Positions 7,452 to 15,025 of a DNA stretch of 64,000 bases are shown here, in pieces. The stretch spans positions 4,050,001 to 4,114,000 of the forward strand of contig NZ_JADNQW010000005.1 in NCBI RefSeq assembly GCF_015709455.1, given 5' to 3'. The DNA comes from Methylosinus sp. H3A (GTDB lineage: Bacteria > Pseudomonadota > Alphaproteobacteria > Rhizobiales > Beijerinckiaceae). Numbering within the stretch: position 1 is the stretch's first letter; each line of letters starts with the position of its first letter. The notes beneath the pieces were generated by a model. The model saw only the letters and a program-made list of their open reading frames with translations. It made no database searches and was not told the DNA's origin. A program made the position numbers and the translations under genes.

Positions 7452-10024
7452 GGCGCGGCCTCCCCGGACAGGGCGCGCGACAGGGCGCCGACGAGCTCCT
7501 CGGGCGAATAGGGCTTGGGCGCGACGGGCCGGCCGGCGAATCTCGGCGGCACCACCATCCGGCTCTCGAAGCCCGTCGTGAAGACGAAGGGAACATGCGC
7601 CTCCGCGAGCGCGTCGGCGACCGGCCATACCGGCTCGCCGTCGAGATCTATGTCGAGCAGAGCAACGTCGAAATCCTGTCGTAGCGCCGCGCGCAGCCCG
7701 TCCCAGACCGTCGTGCAGGTCTGCGCGATCTCCATCCCCCATTCCTCGAGCACCTCGCGGACCGAAAGCGCGACGAGCGCGGCGTCCTCGACGAGCAGAA
7801 CGCGGCGATGCGACAGCGACCCCGCCGCCGGCTCGGCCGCGGATGCGGCGCGTCCCCCGCTCTCGCGCGGCCCCTTGGCGAAAGCGATCTGCGATACGGG
7901 AATGCGAAGGCGGCATTCGACGCCGCTCGGCGCGAAATCGAGCTCCGCTTCGCCGCCGAGATCGATCGCCATGGTGCGTTCGATCAGCATGCGCCCGAAT
8001 CCCGAGCGCTTGGGCGGCGCGACCACCGGCCCGCCGCTCTCCTTCCAAGTCAGCAGGAGCCGCTCCTCGCCTTTCTCGCGGCGGCGGCGCCATTCGACCC
8101 GCACGCGCCCGCCCGGCGCCGACAGCGCCCCATATTTGGCGGCGTTGGTCGCGAGCTCGTGGATCGCCATGCTGACGGCGAGCGCCGCCTTGGGTTTCAA
8201 GGCGATTGGTTCGCCGCGCATCTGGCAGGCGTTCTCCTTCGCCTGGCGAAACGGGGCGAGCTCGTCGTCGACGATGGCGCGGATCGACAGCCCCTCCCAA
8301 CGGCTCTGCGTCAAAAGACTCTGCACGCGGGCCATGGTCAGCAGCCGGCTCTGCAGCGTCGCGTTGAAGTCCTCGAGCGAGACGGCGGAGCGCGCGGTGA
8401 AGCGCACCAGCGACTGGATCACCGACAATGTGTTCTTCACGCGATGATCGAGCTCGGCCATCAGAAAATCCTGGCGCGCCTGCGCCGCCTGCCGCTCGCG
8501 CATCGCGAGATCGAGCGCATGGACGAAGACCTCGAGAATGGCGAAACGCAGCGATCTCGCGACCTCGATCTCGCCATCGCTCCAGGCCCGCGATTGGAGA
8601 CGCACCGTCTCCTCCCAGGCTTCGAAAGAGGCGCGCGGCGTCAGCGTCGGGCCATCGGCCTCCACGGCCTTCGCCGGATTTCCGGCCCAGCGCACGACCT
8701 GCCGCAGCTCGCCGCGAAAGAACAGCACATAATCCTTCGGCTCGCGCGAGACGGCGATGGCGAGGACGCCCGCGGCCACGTCGCCGAAGGCCTCCGCCGG
8801 CGCATAGGACAAAGGCAGGCGATCGGTGGCGAACACGCCCTGTTTCGAACGCTCGTGCATCCAGTGCAGCAGCGCGCCGATCTGTTCGGCGGACGGCGCG
8901 CCGCCGAGCGTCGCACATTTGCCGTCGACGAAGACGGCGCAACCGTCGGCCTCTATCAGATCGAGCAGATTCGGCCGTCCCCCGAGCAGCGCGCCGGCGA
9001 GGTCGGCCCGGCCCGACATCGCGCCGACGAGACGGCTCTGGACCTCGCCCGCGCGCATGCGCAGCTTCGCCGCCTCGGCCTCCGAACGGCTCTGGAACTC
9101 GAAAGAGATCATTTGCGCGAATAATTCGCAGGCGGCGCGCCGGCGCATGTCGAGGAAATGCGGCGTTCGATGATGGCAGGCGACGAGGCCGAACAGCTTG
9201 CCGCCGACGACGATCGACAAGGACATGGAGGCGCGCACGCCCATATTGGCGAGATAGCGCAAATGCACGGGCGAAACGCTGCGCAGCGCGCTATGGCAAA
9301 GATCGAGCGGTCGGCCTGTCTTGGGCGAGAGCGCGGGCTCGATCGGCGCCGGCGTATAGCGCGCATCGGGAATGAGCCGCAGCCAATTGGTCAGATAGAG
9401 CTTGCGCGCCTGCGCAGGAATATCCGAAGCCGGAAAGCGCAGGCCGAGATAGGATGGGCGCTCCTCCGTCATCGTCTCGGCGATGACGCTCCCCGAGCCG
9501 TCCGGCAGGAAACGATAGACCATCACATGATCGAAGCCCGTCGCATGGGCCGTCTCCCGCGCGACCGCCTCGGCATAGGCGTCTATGGTTTCGGCAGCAG
9601 CCGCCGAAGCGAGCATTTTCTGCACGAGTCCGAGCGGATCGCGTTCGGCGCCGCCGCGACACGGCTCCAGCTCGACGAGGATCGCGCCCTCGCCGACATG
9701 GACCGCGCCCTCGAGCGCGACCGCCCCTTCGCCCGGCTCGGTCTCGAAGCCGAGACAGGAGCGCGGCCCGGCGGCGCCGGCGACGATGCGCGTCAGCCGC
9801 GTCGCCGCCACGGCGCCGAGCCGCGCCTCGACGCTCTGGCCGAGAAGCGCGCGATGCGAGGCGCCGAGCAACGCCTGCGTGTCGCCGGCGATCTGGACGA
9901 TGCGCATGTCGTCCGGATCGATAGCCAGGAGCACGCCATGCGGCTGAATCGCCCCCGGCGTATGGATCGGCTCGCGATCGCAGATCGTAAGATCGATGCC
10001 CAATGGGGCGTCGCGTGACGTCAT
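7448..10024 (-). CDS. bphP: Bacteriophytochrome with HWE histidine kinase and C-terminal receiver
   Basis: An 858-residue red/far-red light sensor kinase. In order: the chromophore-bearing PAS region with Cys15 in DLTICDREPIH as the biliverdin attachment site and GAIQPHG; a GAF domain with the PASDIP motif (Asp201); a PHY domain; an HWE/HisKA_2 kinase with His527 in ELDHRVKN, the WEG motif and N-box HELATNAAKYG; and a receiver at about 739-858 with phosphoacceptor Asp791 and Lys837. A hybrid HWE phytochrome may phosphorylate its own receiver. I start at ATG 10024, right before the conserved PAS motif, rather than at an upstream frame start at 10252 that adds an Arg-rich unrelated leader. The heme oxygenase gene follows with an ATGA overlap. 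Confidence 0.95.
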   Translation of the reverse strand: MTSRDAPLGIDLTICDREPIHTPGAIQPHGVLLAIDPDDMRIVQIAGDTQALLGASHRALLGQSVEARLGAVAATRLTRIVAGAAGPRSCLGFETEPGEGAVALEGAVHVGEGAILVELEPCRGGAERDPLGLVQKMLASAAAAETIDAYAEAVARETAHATGFDHVMVYRFLPDGSGSVIAETMTEERPSYLGLRFPASDIPAQARKLYLTNWLRLIPDARYTPAPIEPALSPKTGRPLDLCHSALRSVSPVHLRYLANMGVRASMSLSIVVGGKLFGLVACHHRTPHFLDMRRRAACELFAQMISFEFQSRSEAEAAKLRMRAGEVQSRLVGAMSGRADLAGALLGGRPNLLDLIEADGCAVFVDGKCATLGGAPSAEQIGALLHWMHERSKQGVFATDRLPLSYAPAEAFGDVAAGVLAIAVSREPKDYVLFFRGELRQVVRWAGNPAKAVEADGPTLTPRASFEAWEETVRLQSRAWSDGEIEVARSLRFAILEVFVHALDLAMRERQAAQARQDFLMAELDHRVKNTLSVIQSLVRFTARSAVSLEDFNATLQSRLLTMARVQSLLTQSRWEGLSIRAIVDDELAPFRQAKENACQMRGEPIALKPKAALAVSMAIHELATNAAKYGALSAPGGRVRVEWRRRREKGEERLLLTWKESGGPVVAPPKRSGFGRMLIERTMAIDLGGEAELDFAPSGVECRLRIPVSQIAFAKGPRESGGRAASAAEPAAGSLSHRRVLLVEDAALVALSVREVLEEWGMEIAQTCTTVWDGLRAALRQDFDVALLDIDLDGEPVWPVADALAEAHVPFVFTTGFESRMVVPPRFAGRPVAPKPYSPEELVGALSRALSGEAAP

Positions 10025-10186
10025 CGCCTCGCCGCTCCAGCGTCCTGTCTGCGATAGGCGGGCATATAAGGCCGAAAGCCTCGGCATGTAGGGGCGCCGG
10101 CGCCGCGGCCGTCGCGGTGAATCAAAATTAACCATTGCGCCCTTAAGCTTCACAACTATTGCGAGACCTGACAGGACTGAATTTCG

Positions 10187-10663
10187 ATGCGCTTTCATGT
10201 CGGCCGGAATTATCGAACGGACGGAGCCAGAGACCGGAGGACCGCGCCGCAAACCGCCCCGGACCTCGTCTTCGCGGCGAGATACGCCGCGCGGGCCGGC
10301 GCGCCCGCCGCGCCGCGCAAAGCCCCGATCGGGCGCGCCGTCTTCGTCGCGACAGCGCTCGCGGCGCCTCTCCTCGGCGCGCGGGCCTATGTCGATGCGA
10401 CGAGAACCGAGCCCGCCGCCATCGCCGCCAAGGACGCTGCGCCCATGATCCGGCAGGCCGAGCTGCCGCCGGCGGCGCCTCCGATCATGATGGAGCGCGC
10501 GGAGATCGATCCGACGGCGATCGATCTGACGGCGACCGGCTCGACGCCGTCTCGCCAGGAGGAGGCGCGTCCCTCGCCGCCCCCCGCCAAGGCGCGGCGA
10601 ACGACGAAGGATGTCAGCCGTTCGGCCAGAGAAACTTCGAGAGGCCCGGAATCGTATCGGTGA
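10187..10663 (+). CDS. Hypothetical single-pass membrane protein
   Basis: A 158-residue protein of unknown function. A basic N-terminal stretch of about 47 residues precedes one hydrophobic segment (AVFVATALAAPLLGARAYV, roughly residues 51-69). The rest is a low-complexity, Pro/Ala-rich tail. This suggests a membrane anchor with a disordered domain on the other side. It is divergent from bphP across 162 bases and overlaps the 3' end of the next, convergent gene by 50 bases. An AGGA about 12 bases upstream of the ATG is a weak ribosome site. I recognise no family, and the reading could be spurious in such GC-rich DNA. Confidence 0.45.
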   Translation: MRFHVGRNYRTDGARDRRTAPQTAPDLVFAARYAARAGAPAAPRKAPIGRAVFVATALAAPLLGARAYVDATRTEPAAIAAKDAAPMIRQAELPPAAPPIMMERAEIDPTAIDLTATGSTPSRQEEARPSPPPAKARRTTKDVSRSARETSRGPESYR

Positions 10664-11027
10664 TCGTCTGCAGCCTGGCGCGGCCGATCGCCTGCTCGGC
10701 GAGCACGAAAACCGCTTTGGCGAGCTTCTGCAGCTGCGCGGCGGACAGGCCCATGCTCGTCAGCCGCGACGTGAGCTCGATCACATCCTTTTGATTTTTT
10801 CCGACGAGCGTCCCCAGGCCGCCGAGCGCCAAGCCGAGGATGCCGCGGCGCGGCGCGGCGACCGCGTCTTCGACCGCCTCGCGACCGCCGGGCACTTTCG
10901 CGATCAGCTCGCCGCCTATGGCGGCGTCGCGCTTCTCCAGAAACGCAAAAATATGGCCGATCGCCAGACGCGCCGTCGGCGTCGATATGCCGACGTAATT
11001 TCCGATAGATGCGGCGATTTCCTCCAT
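10614..11027 (-). CDS. Hypothetical protein resembling DUF2780/DUF2267-type helical proteins
   Basis: A 137-residue predominantly helical protein without signal peptide. Features are an N-terminal helix (MEEIAASIGNYVGIS), a conserved-looking KVPGGREAVEDA turn, a Gly/Leu-rich stretch (GILGLALGGLGTLVG) and a C-terminal KAVFVLAEQAIG helix. This pattern resembles small DUF2780/DUF2267-type bacterial proteins of unknown role; the assignment is by eye only. The start at 11027 is supported by a near-perfect GGAGGG site, and a longer frame from 11105 has none. It is convergent with the membrane-protein ORF and overlaps it by 50 bases. Confidence 0.65.
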   Translation of the reverse strand: MEEIAASIGNYVGISTPTARLAIGHIFAFLEKRDAAIGGELIAKVPGGREAVEDAVAAPRRGILGLALGGLGTLVGKNQKDVIELTSRLTSMGLSAAQLQKLAKAVFVLAEQAIGRARLQTITDTIPGLSKFLWPNG

Positions 11028-11190
11028 TGGCCCTCCGATTCGTCGAACGCACGCGCGCGAAAGGCGCGCGCGTGTTTCTATAGCGTTTTGCGTCTGAGCG
11101 GACACATGCCGACATGCGACAGCGCCGCCGGGGCGTCTGCCTCGACGGCGCTGCGTTCGTCCTGAGCGCCGCGATTACGCAGGTCACCAA

Positions 11191-11304
11191 TCAGCGCGGG
11201 CCTGACGGGAACACGGCCGCCGAGGCGGGAACGGACACGAAGGGGTTCACGGCGGCGCCGAGCGCGACAAGAGCCGGCAGCAAGGGGCGGAGCTTCTTTT
11301 TCAT
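11191..11304 (-). CDS. Small exported peptide ORF (37 aa)
   Basis: A 37-codon ORF that looks like a bare signal peptide: MKKKLRP, a hydrophobic stretch (LLPALVALGAAV), and a PASAAVF cleavage-like site near the end, with only a handful of residues left after it. A GAGGAAAG sequence lies 5-12 bases upstream of the ATG, which is good for this genome. No homologue is recognised. It occupies an otherwise gene-free stretch between the 10614-11027 gene and the SRPBCC gene. It may be a real small membrane or secreted peptide, or a chance ORF. Confidence 0.35.
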   Translation of the reverse strand: MKKKLRPLLPALVALGAAVNPFVSVPASAAVFPSGPR

Positions 11305-11460
11305 CGACGCTTTCCTCTTACGGTCGCGGCCTCATGGCGCGCGCCGTCTTTATGCGTCGACGAGAGGGGCGCCGCTGTGCGCGTCCGCACAGGGCGCGTT
11401 TCGATGAAACTGCGGGCAAAGCGCCGCGAGCGTCGGCGCGAATCCGCGCCGCGCCGAATG

Positions 11461-11922
11461 TCAGGGTTCGTGCTCGAGGAGATCAGGAATGCGCTTGGCG
11501 AGGCTTCGCATCACGCTGTCCGCGCCTTTGAGCATGATGTCATAGAGCGCATCGGAGGTCGGATCGGTGGAGATCCCCTCCTGGACGAAGTGGAAATGCG
11601 TGCCGCCATTCGGCAGCGCGGAGATCGTCCAGGTGACGGTCACATCCATGTAATGACCGAAGCCCTTGAGCTCCTCATGGCCGCCCTTCCATCGGAAGCT
11701 GAGCTTCTCGCCGGAGACGACCTCGAGCACTTTGCATTGGAACTCGCCGTCCCAACGCTCGATCGGGCGGCTCCAAATGGTGAAAGAATGGCCGACCTCG
11801 GGCCGGATGTCGTTCGGGAAAAACCAAACGGCGAGCCATTCCGAATCGGTCATGGCGCGCCAGACTGCGTCGACCGGATGCTCGAAGTCCTTCTCGGTCG
11901 TGATGGTTCGCGTCTCGGGCAC
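11461..11922 (-). CDS. SRPBCC / AHSA1-like domain protein
   Basis: A 153-residue START-like (SRPBCC, activator of Hsp90 ATPase homologue 1-like) domain protein. Such proteins form a hydrophobic ligand pocket, and their bacterial function is generally undefined. The N-terminal ITTEKDFEHPVDAVWRAMTDSEWLAVWF and the later GGTHFHFVQEG and RIPDLLEHEP segments fit the family. The start is GTG, preceded by ACAGGAG at proper spacing. Many relatives sit next to ArsR-type regulators, but none is beside this one. It follows the Rieske gene on the same strand after about 80 bases, so the two may be co-transcribed. Confidence 0.8.
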   Translation of the reverse strand: MPETRTITTEKDFEHPVDAVWRAMTDSEWLAVWFFPNDIRPEVGHSFTIWSRPIERWDGEFQCKVLEVVSGEKLSFRWKGGHEELKGFGHYMDVTVTWTISALPNGGTHFHFVQEGISTDPTSDALYDIMLKGADSVMRSLAKRIPDLLEHEP

Positions 11923-12003
11923 GGCTGTCGCTCCTGTTTCAGATTTAGAAGCAACATCCCTGCCAAAAGCGCGACGTCGACGCGACGCCGGAACCGCGGC
12001 CGA

Positions 12004-12342
12004 TCAGGCCGGCGCGCGCGCCGCCTTGGCCGCTCCGAGATCGACCTGGATCTCGTCGCCCTCCACCCGCAGCTCATAAGGATGCAGAGCGTTGCGGACG
12101 AGATGCGTCACGCATTTGCCGTTCACGCCGTCGAAGCCCCAATTGTGATAATTGCAGAGCACGGTCTTGCCGTCGAAGGCGGCTTCGTTCAGCGGCATGT
12201 CGGCATGTGGACAGCGGCCGCGAAAGGCCTTGAGCTCGCCGCCCGTCGGCCAGACCACGAGCACGCTCTTGCGGCCGGCCTGAAAGAGGCCCATGGCCCC
12301 TTCGCTCACGGCGCTGGTGTTACAGATAAAGGTGAACGCCAT
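12004..12342 (-). CDS. Rieske-type [2Fe-2S] ferredoxin (TmoC-like)
   Basis: A 112-residue soluble Rieske ferredoxin. Cluster ligands are Cys44 and His46 (CPHADMP) and Cys63 and His66 (CNYHNWGF), in the usual C-x-H and C-x2-H arrangement. Overall length and the opening MAFTFICNTSAVSEG resemble electron carriers of toluene-4-monooxygenase type more than membrane Rieske proteins, and there is no transmembrane anchor. No oxygenase is encoded nearby, so its partner is unknown. GAGGGC precedes the ATG. It lies downstream of the folD duplication on the same strand. Confidence 0.88.
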   Translation of the reverse strand: MAFTFICNTSAVSEGAMGLFQAGRKSVLVVWPTGGELKAFRGRCPHADMPLNEAAFDGKTVLCNYHNWGFDGVNGKCVTHLVRNALHPYELRVEGDEIQVDLGAAKAARAPA

Positions 12343-12519
12343 CGGATCGCCCTCAAAGAAGAAGCTGCCCGCGGCGACACGCAAGTTATGGACCAGAAAC
12401 CACCCGGCCGCGGCGGCGCCATGCTCTCCCGGATGCGCACCTTCGAGCCTCGGAGAGACACCGGAAGCTCCCGGGCGGGATCGCATGGCGAGCGCCACAA
12501 CGATCGATGTGGCGTCGAA

Positions 12520-13055
12520 ATTCGCTAAAAACATCGGACTGATTGTCGCAATATGCCCGATGTCTCCTCGGCAGCACGGGGGCGGCGAAAGCGCTATCCG
12601 CCGCGTCCGCGCTCGGCGTGCTCGATCAGCAGCAGAAGATTTTCGAGAATGAGAATCGAGGTCAAAGGCCCGACCCCTCCGGGGACCGGCGTGAGCCGAA
12701 TATCCAGATCCTCGAGCGCCGCGGCGTCCACATCTCCTGCGAGCTTGCCGTCGATGAAGCCGACGCCCGCGTCGATGACGAGCTGTCCTTGCGAAAAATA
12801 ATCGCGTCCGAAGAAACGCGGACGCCCCGTCGCCACGAAGACGATGTCGGCCGCGCGCGAGAATTTGGGAATGTCCGGCGTCGCCGAATGGCAGACCGTG
12901 ACGGTGGCGCCGGCGTTGACCAGCAAATTCGCGAGCGGCTTGCCGACCGTGCGTCCACGCCCGATGACGACGACGCTCTTGCCGAGGAGCGGCCCCTGCG
13001 ACTCTGCGAGCGCGATGCAGGCGCGCGGCGTCGCGGGCGCGATGAAGCGCTGATG
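12520..13055. repeat. Tandem duplication, copy A (536 bp)
   Basis: First of two abutting, apparently identical 536-bp direct repeats (12520-13055 and 13056-13591). On the minus strand the unit covers FolD codon 134 to the stop plus 74 bases of 3' flank. Identity begins at the A of ATTCGCTAAA and ends with GCGCTGATG in both copies. The flanking bases differ at each end, so the repeat length equals the offset and no junction microhomology is left. Confidence 0.95.
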
Positions 13056-13070
13056 ATTCGCTAAAAACAT
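12594..13070 (-). pseudogene. folD: Truncated folD copy (C-terminal NADP-binding domain only)
   Basis: The 3' half of folD, repeated downstream of the intact gene. It would encode residues 134-286 of FolD, covering the GKSVVVIGRGRTVGKP nucleotide-binding motif and TPVPGGVGPLTS but not the N-terminal catalytic domain with Lys51. By chance the duplication junction supplies an ATG at 13070, giving five new residues (MFLAN) fused in frame to His134. No ribosome site precedes that ATG. The fragment is identical to the parent gene, so the event is very recent or is an assembly artefact. I treat it as a pseudogene. Confidence 0.85.
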
Positions 13071-13591
13071 CGGACTGATTGTCGCAATATGCCCGATGTC
13101 TCCTCGGCAGCACGGGGGCGGCGAAAGCGCTATCCGCCGCGTCCGCGCTCGGCGTGCTCGATCAGCAGCAGAAGATTTTCGAGAATGAGAATCGAGGTCA
13201 AAGGCCCGACCCCTCCGGGGACCGGCGTGAGCCGAATATCCAGATCCTCGAGCGCCGCGGCGTCCACATCTCCTGCGAGCTTGCCGTCGATGAAGCCGAC
13301 GCCCGCGTCGATGACGAGCTGTCCTTGCGAAAAATAATCGCGTCCGAAGAAACGCGGACGCCCCGTCGCCACGAAGACGATGTCGGCCGCGCGCGAGAAT
13401 TTGGGAATGTCCGGCGTCGCCGAATGGCAGACCGTGACGGTGGCGCCGGCGTTGACCAGCAAATTCGCGAGCGGCTTGCCGACCGTGCGTCCACGCCCGA
13501 TGACGACGACGCTCTTGCCGAGGAGCGGCCCCTGCGACTCTGCGAGCGCGATGCAGGCGCGCGGCGTCGCGGGCGCGATGAAGCGCTGATG
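13056..13591. repeat. Tandem duplication, copy B (536 bp)
   Basis: Second, abutting copy of the 536-bp direct repeat. This copy is continuous with the 5' half of folD, so it belongs to the intact gene. The length is not a multiple of three, but the break lies exactly at a codon boundary of folD (codon 134). Confidence 0.95.
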
Positions 13592-13990
13592 GGGACCATT
13601 CTGCAGCAGCGCGCCGAGATTGCCGACGGAGAGGCCGTCGGCGTCCTTATTCGCCGGGATGAGATTGGTCACGTCGATCTCGTCGAATTCGGGCTTCGAC
13701 GACATGACGACAATGACGCCGTCTATGTCCGACCGCGCGCATAGATCGTGCATTCGCATTTCGATTTCCGCGTAGGAGCCCGCATGCGAGAGATCGACGG
13801 CCTCGAAAGCGGCGCCGACTTCCTCGGCGTGCTTGCGCTTGACGGCGACATAGCTCAGCGCGGCCGGATCGGCCGAGCAGACGACGGCCGCGAGCTTTGG
13901 CGAGACGCCGCGCGCCTTCAGCGCGCCGATAGCGTCGACGAGCGCCGCCTTACGGGCGGCGACAATCTCTTTGCTATAGATTTTCTGCAT
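13130..13990 (-). CDS. folD: Methylene-tetrahydrofolate dehydrogenase/cyclohydrolase FolD, divergent active site
   Basis: A 286-residue FolD-family enzyme interconverting methylene-, methenyl- and formyl-tetrahydrofolate with NADP. Recognisable parts are the YVAVK motif with catalytic Lys51, KDADG with Asp118, the Rossmann motif GKSVVVIGRGRTVGKP (159-172), and PVPGGVGPLTS near 257-266. The normally conserved VQLPLP segment reads VVMSSK here (from Val94), so the catalytic glutamine is replaced by Val95, and DGFHP reads DGLSV. This may alter the cyclohydrolase step. The start lacks a strong Shine-Dalgarno site but matches the family N terminus. The 3' half is repeated in tandem just downstream. 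Confidence 0.88.
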   Translation of the reverse strand: MQKIYSKEIVAARKAALVDAIGALKARGVSPKLAAVVCSADPAALSYVAVKRKHAEEVGAAFEAVDLSHAGSYAEIEMRMHDLCARSDIDGVIVVMSSKPEFDEIDVTNLIPANKDADGLSVGNLGALLQNGPHQRFIAPATPRACIALAESQGPLLGKSVVVIGRGRTVGKPLANLLVNAGATVTVCHSATPDIPKFSRAADIVFVATGRPRFFGRDYFSQGQLVIDAGVGFIDGKLAGDVDAAALEDLDIRLTPVPGGVGPLTSILILENLLLLIEHAERGRGG

Positions 13991-14476
13991 TGGGCGCGCC
14001 TTTTCATTGCCGTCGGCTCGTCGTTAGAGCGCTTTCCGCTCGAACGGAATCCCAAGCGCCGCACTCTATCCGCGGCCTTTCGACGCTGTCACGACCGTGG
14101 TCGCCGCATGGCCGCCATCATCGTCGTGGCCCGCGCCTTCGGCTCTCGGCAGAGTCTCGGCGCGACGATCGAGATCGAACGCCGCGCCCTGCCCGTTCCG
14201 GAGAAACACGCAGCCGCGCAGCGCATCGCGCCTCTTGTCCGATCGAGCGCGGCGCGACGCATTGTCGGCCTCTCTGCACCGAACATTTCGAATTTTTCCC
14301 TGTCTCCTCCATTCGAAGGATAACGAGGCACGACGCTTGCGTTAGGGTGGATCGGATAAAGCGCACGTTCCATTTTGAATCGGATCGGCTGCGTCCGCGT
14401 GAAAATATTGCGTTAGTACAATGATTTGAGAGTCTCGCGTTGTGGAACTCTCGACCACTGCGCCAAAACGACACAG
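13991..14476. other. Gene-poor interval between folD and a small hypothetical gene
   Basis: I see no convincing gene here. Open frames exist on both strands but have no family resemblance and no ribosome sites. Near 14427-14451 a short inverted pair (GAGAGT/ACTCTC, 13-base spacer) lies in a slightly AT-richer patch upstream of the next gene. Confidence 0.4.
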
Positions 14477-14809
14477 ATGACATCGCCGATGAGCAAGAAA
14501 AACGATCCTTCGATCAATTATGATCCATCCGCCGAGCGCGCGCGACGACGCCCGCTCTCCTCCCCTTCGGTCGGCGGCGGCGAAAAATCGCCGATGGACG
14601 AGCCACTGGCGGACAAGCTGCGCCATGTCCGGGCGATCCTTCGCGCCGTCGAAGAATCGCGGGAGCAGAATCTCGTGACGAAGCGCCTATTCGAGCCGAC
14701 GGCGATCGACTGTCTCAAGCAGCTGGTCGAAGCCCTCGATAGAGACGACGGCGTCGAAGCGGCTCTCGTCGACGCGCGCACGATATTGAAGACCGCGGGA
14801 ATGGGCTGA
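14477..14809 (+). CDS. Small hypothetical protein
   Basis: A soluble protein of about 110 residues with no recognised family. The N-terminal third is hydrophilic and probably disordered (Ser/Arg/Pro-rich). The C-terminal part is helical, with LADKLRHVRAILRAVEESR and CLKQLVEALDRDDGVEAALVDAR suggesting two amphipathic helices. Start is uncertain: ATG at 14477 or 14489, with no clear Shine-Dalgarno for either, and the frame is open back to 14426. Codon use looks like that of the neighbours. It stands alone between a gene-poor interval and a terminator that serves the next, convergent gene. Confidence 0.45.
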   Translation: MTSPMSKKNDPSINYDPSAERARRRPLSSPSVGGGEKSPMDEPLADKLRHVRAILRAVEESREQNLVTKRLFEPTAIDCLKQLVEALDRDDGVEAALVDARTILKTAGMG

Positions 14810-14989
14810 ACGGGCTGAACGGGCGACGCCTGTCGGTTCGGGATCTCGCGCCGGAGCCTACGCATCATCGTCGTCGAGCCTAGAAGACCGCGAGCTCTCG
14901 CTTCGCGTCTACGAGAGCAGCGCCTACCGCTCGCGCAGGGACCAGAAGCGGCGCCGCTTTCCGGCGCATGCTCCGAGCAATTGAAAATA

Positions 14990-15016
14990 CCCGGCCGCGC
15001 GATTTGCGCGACCGGG
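14990..15016 (-). terminator. Rho-independent terminator of the MBL hydrolase gene
   Basis: On the minus strand an 11-bp GC stem (arms CCCGGTCGCGC and GCGCGGCCGGG, one G-T pair) with a five-base loop is followed by TATTTTC, starting 10 bases after the stop of the gene at 15026. Confidence 0.8.
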
Positions 15017-15025
15017 GTTGTTTTC

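Noticed and set aside
12343..12519. A gene between the truncated folD copy and the Rieske ferredoxin gene
   Set aside because: Only short frames without ribosome sites or family resemblance; the long minus frame 12004-13113 is an accidental joining of the Rieske frame with the folD antisense region.
13079..13744. Plus-strand ORFs over folD (and their copies at 12543-13064)
   Set aside because: They are the antisense frames of folD, doubled only because the DNA is duplicated.
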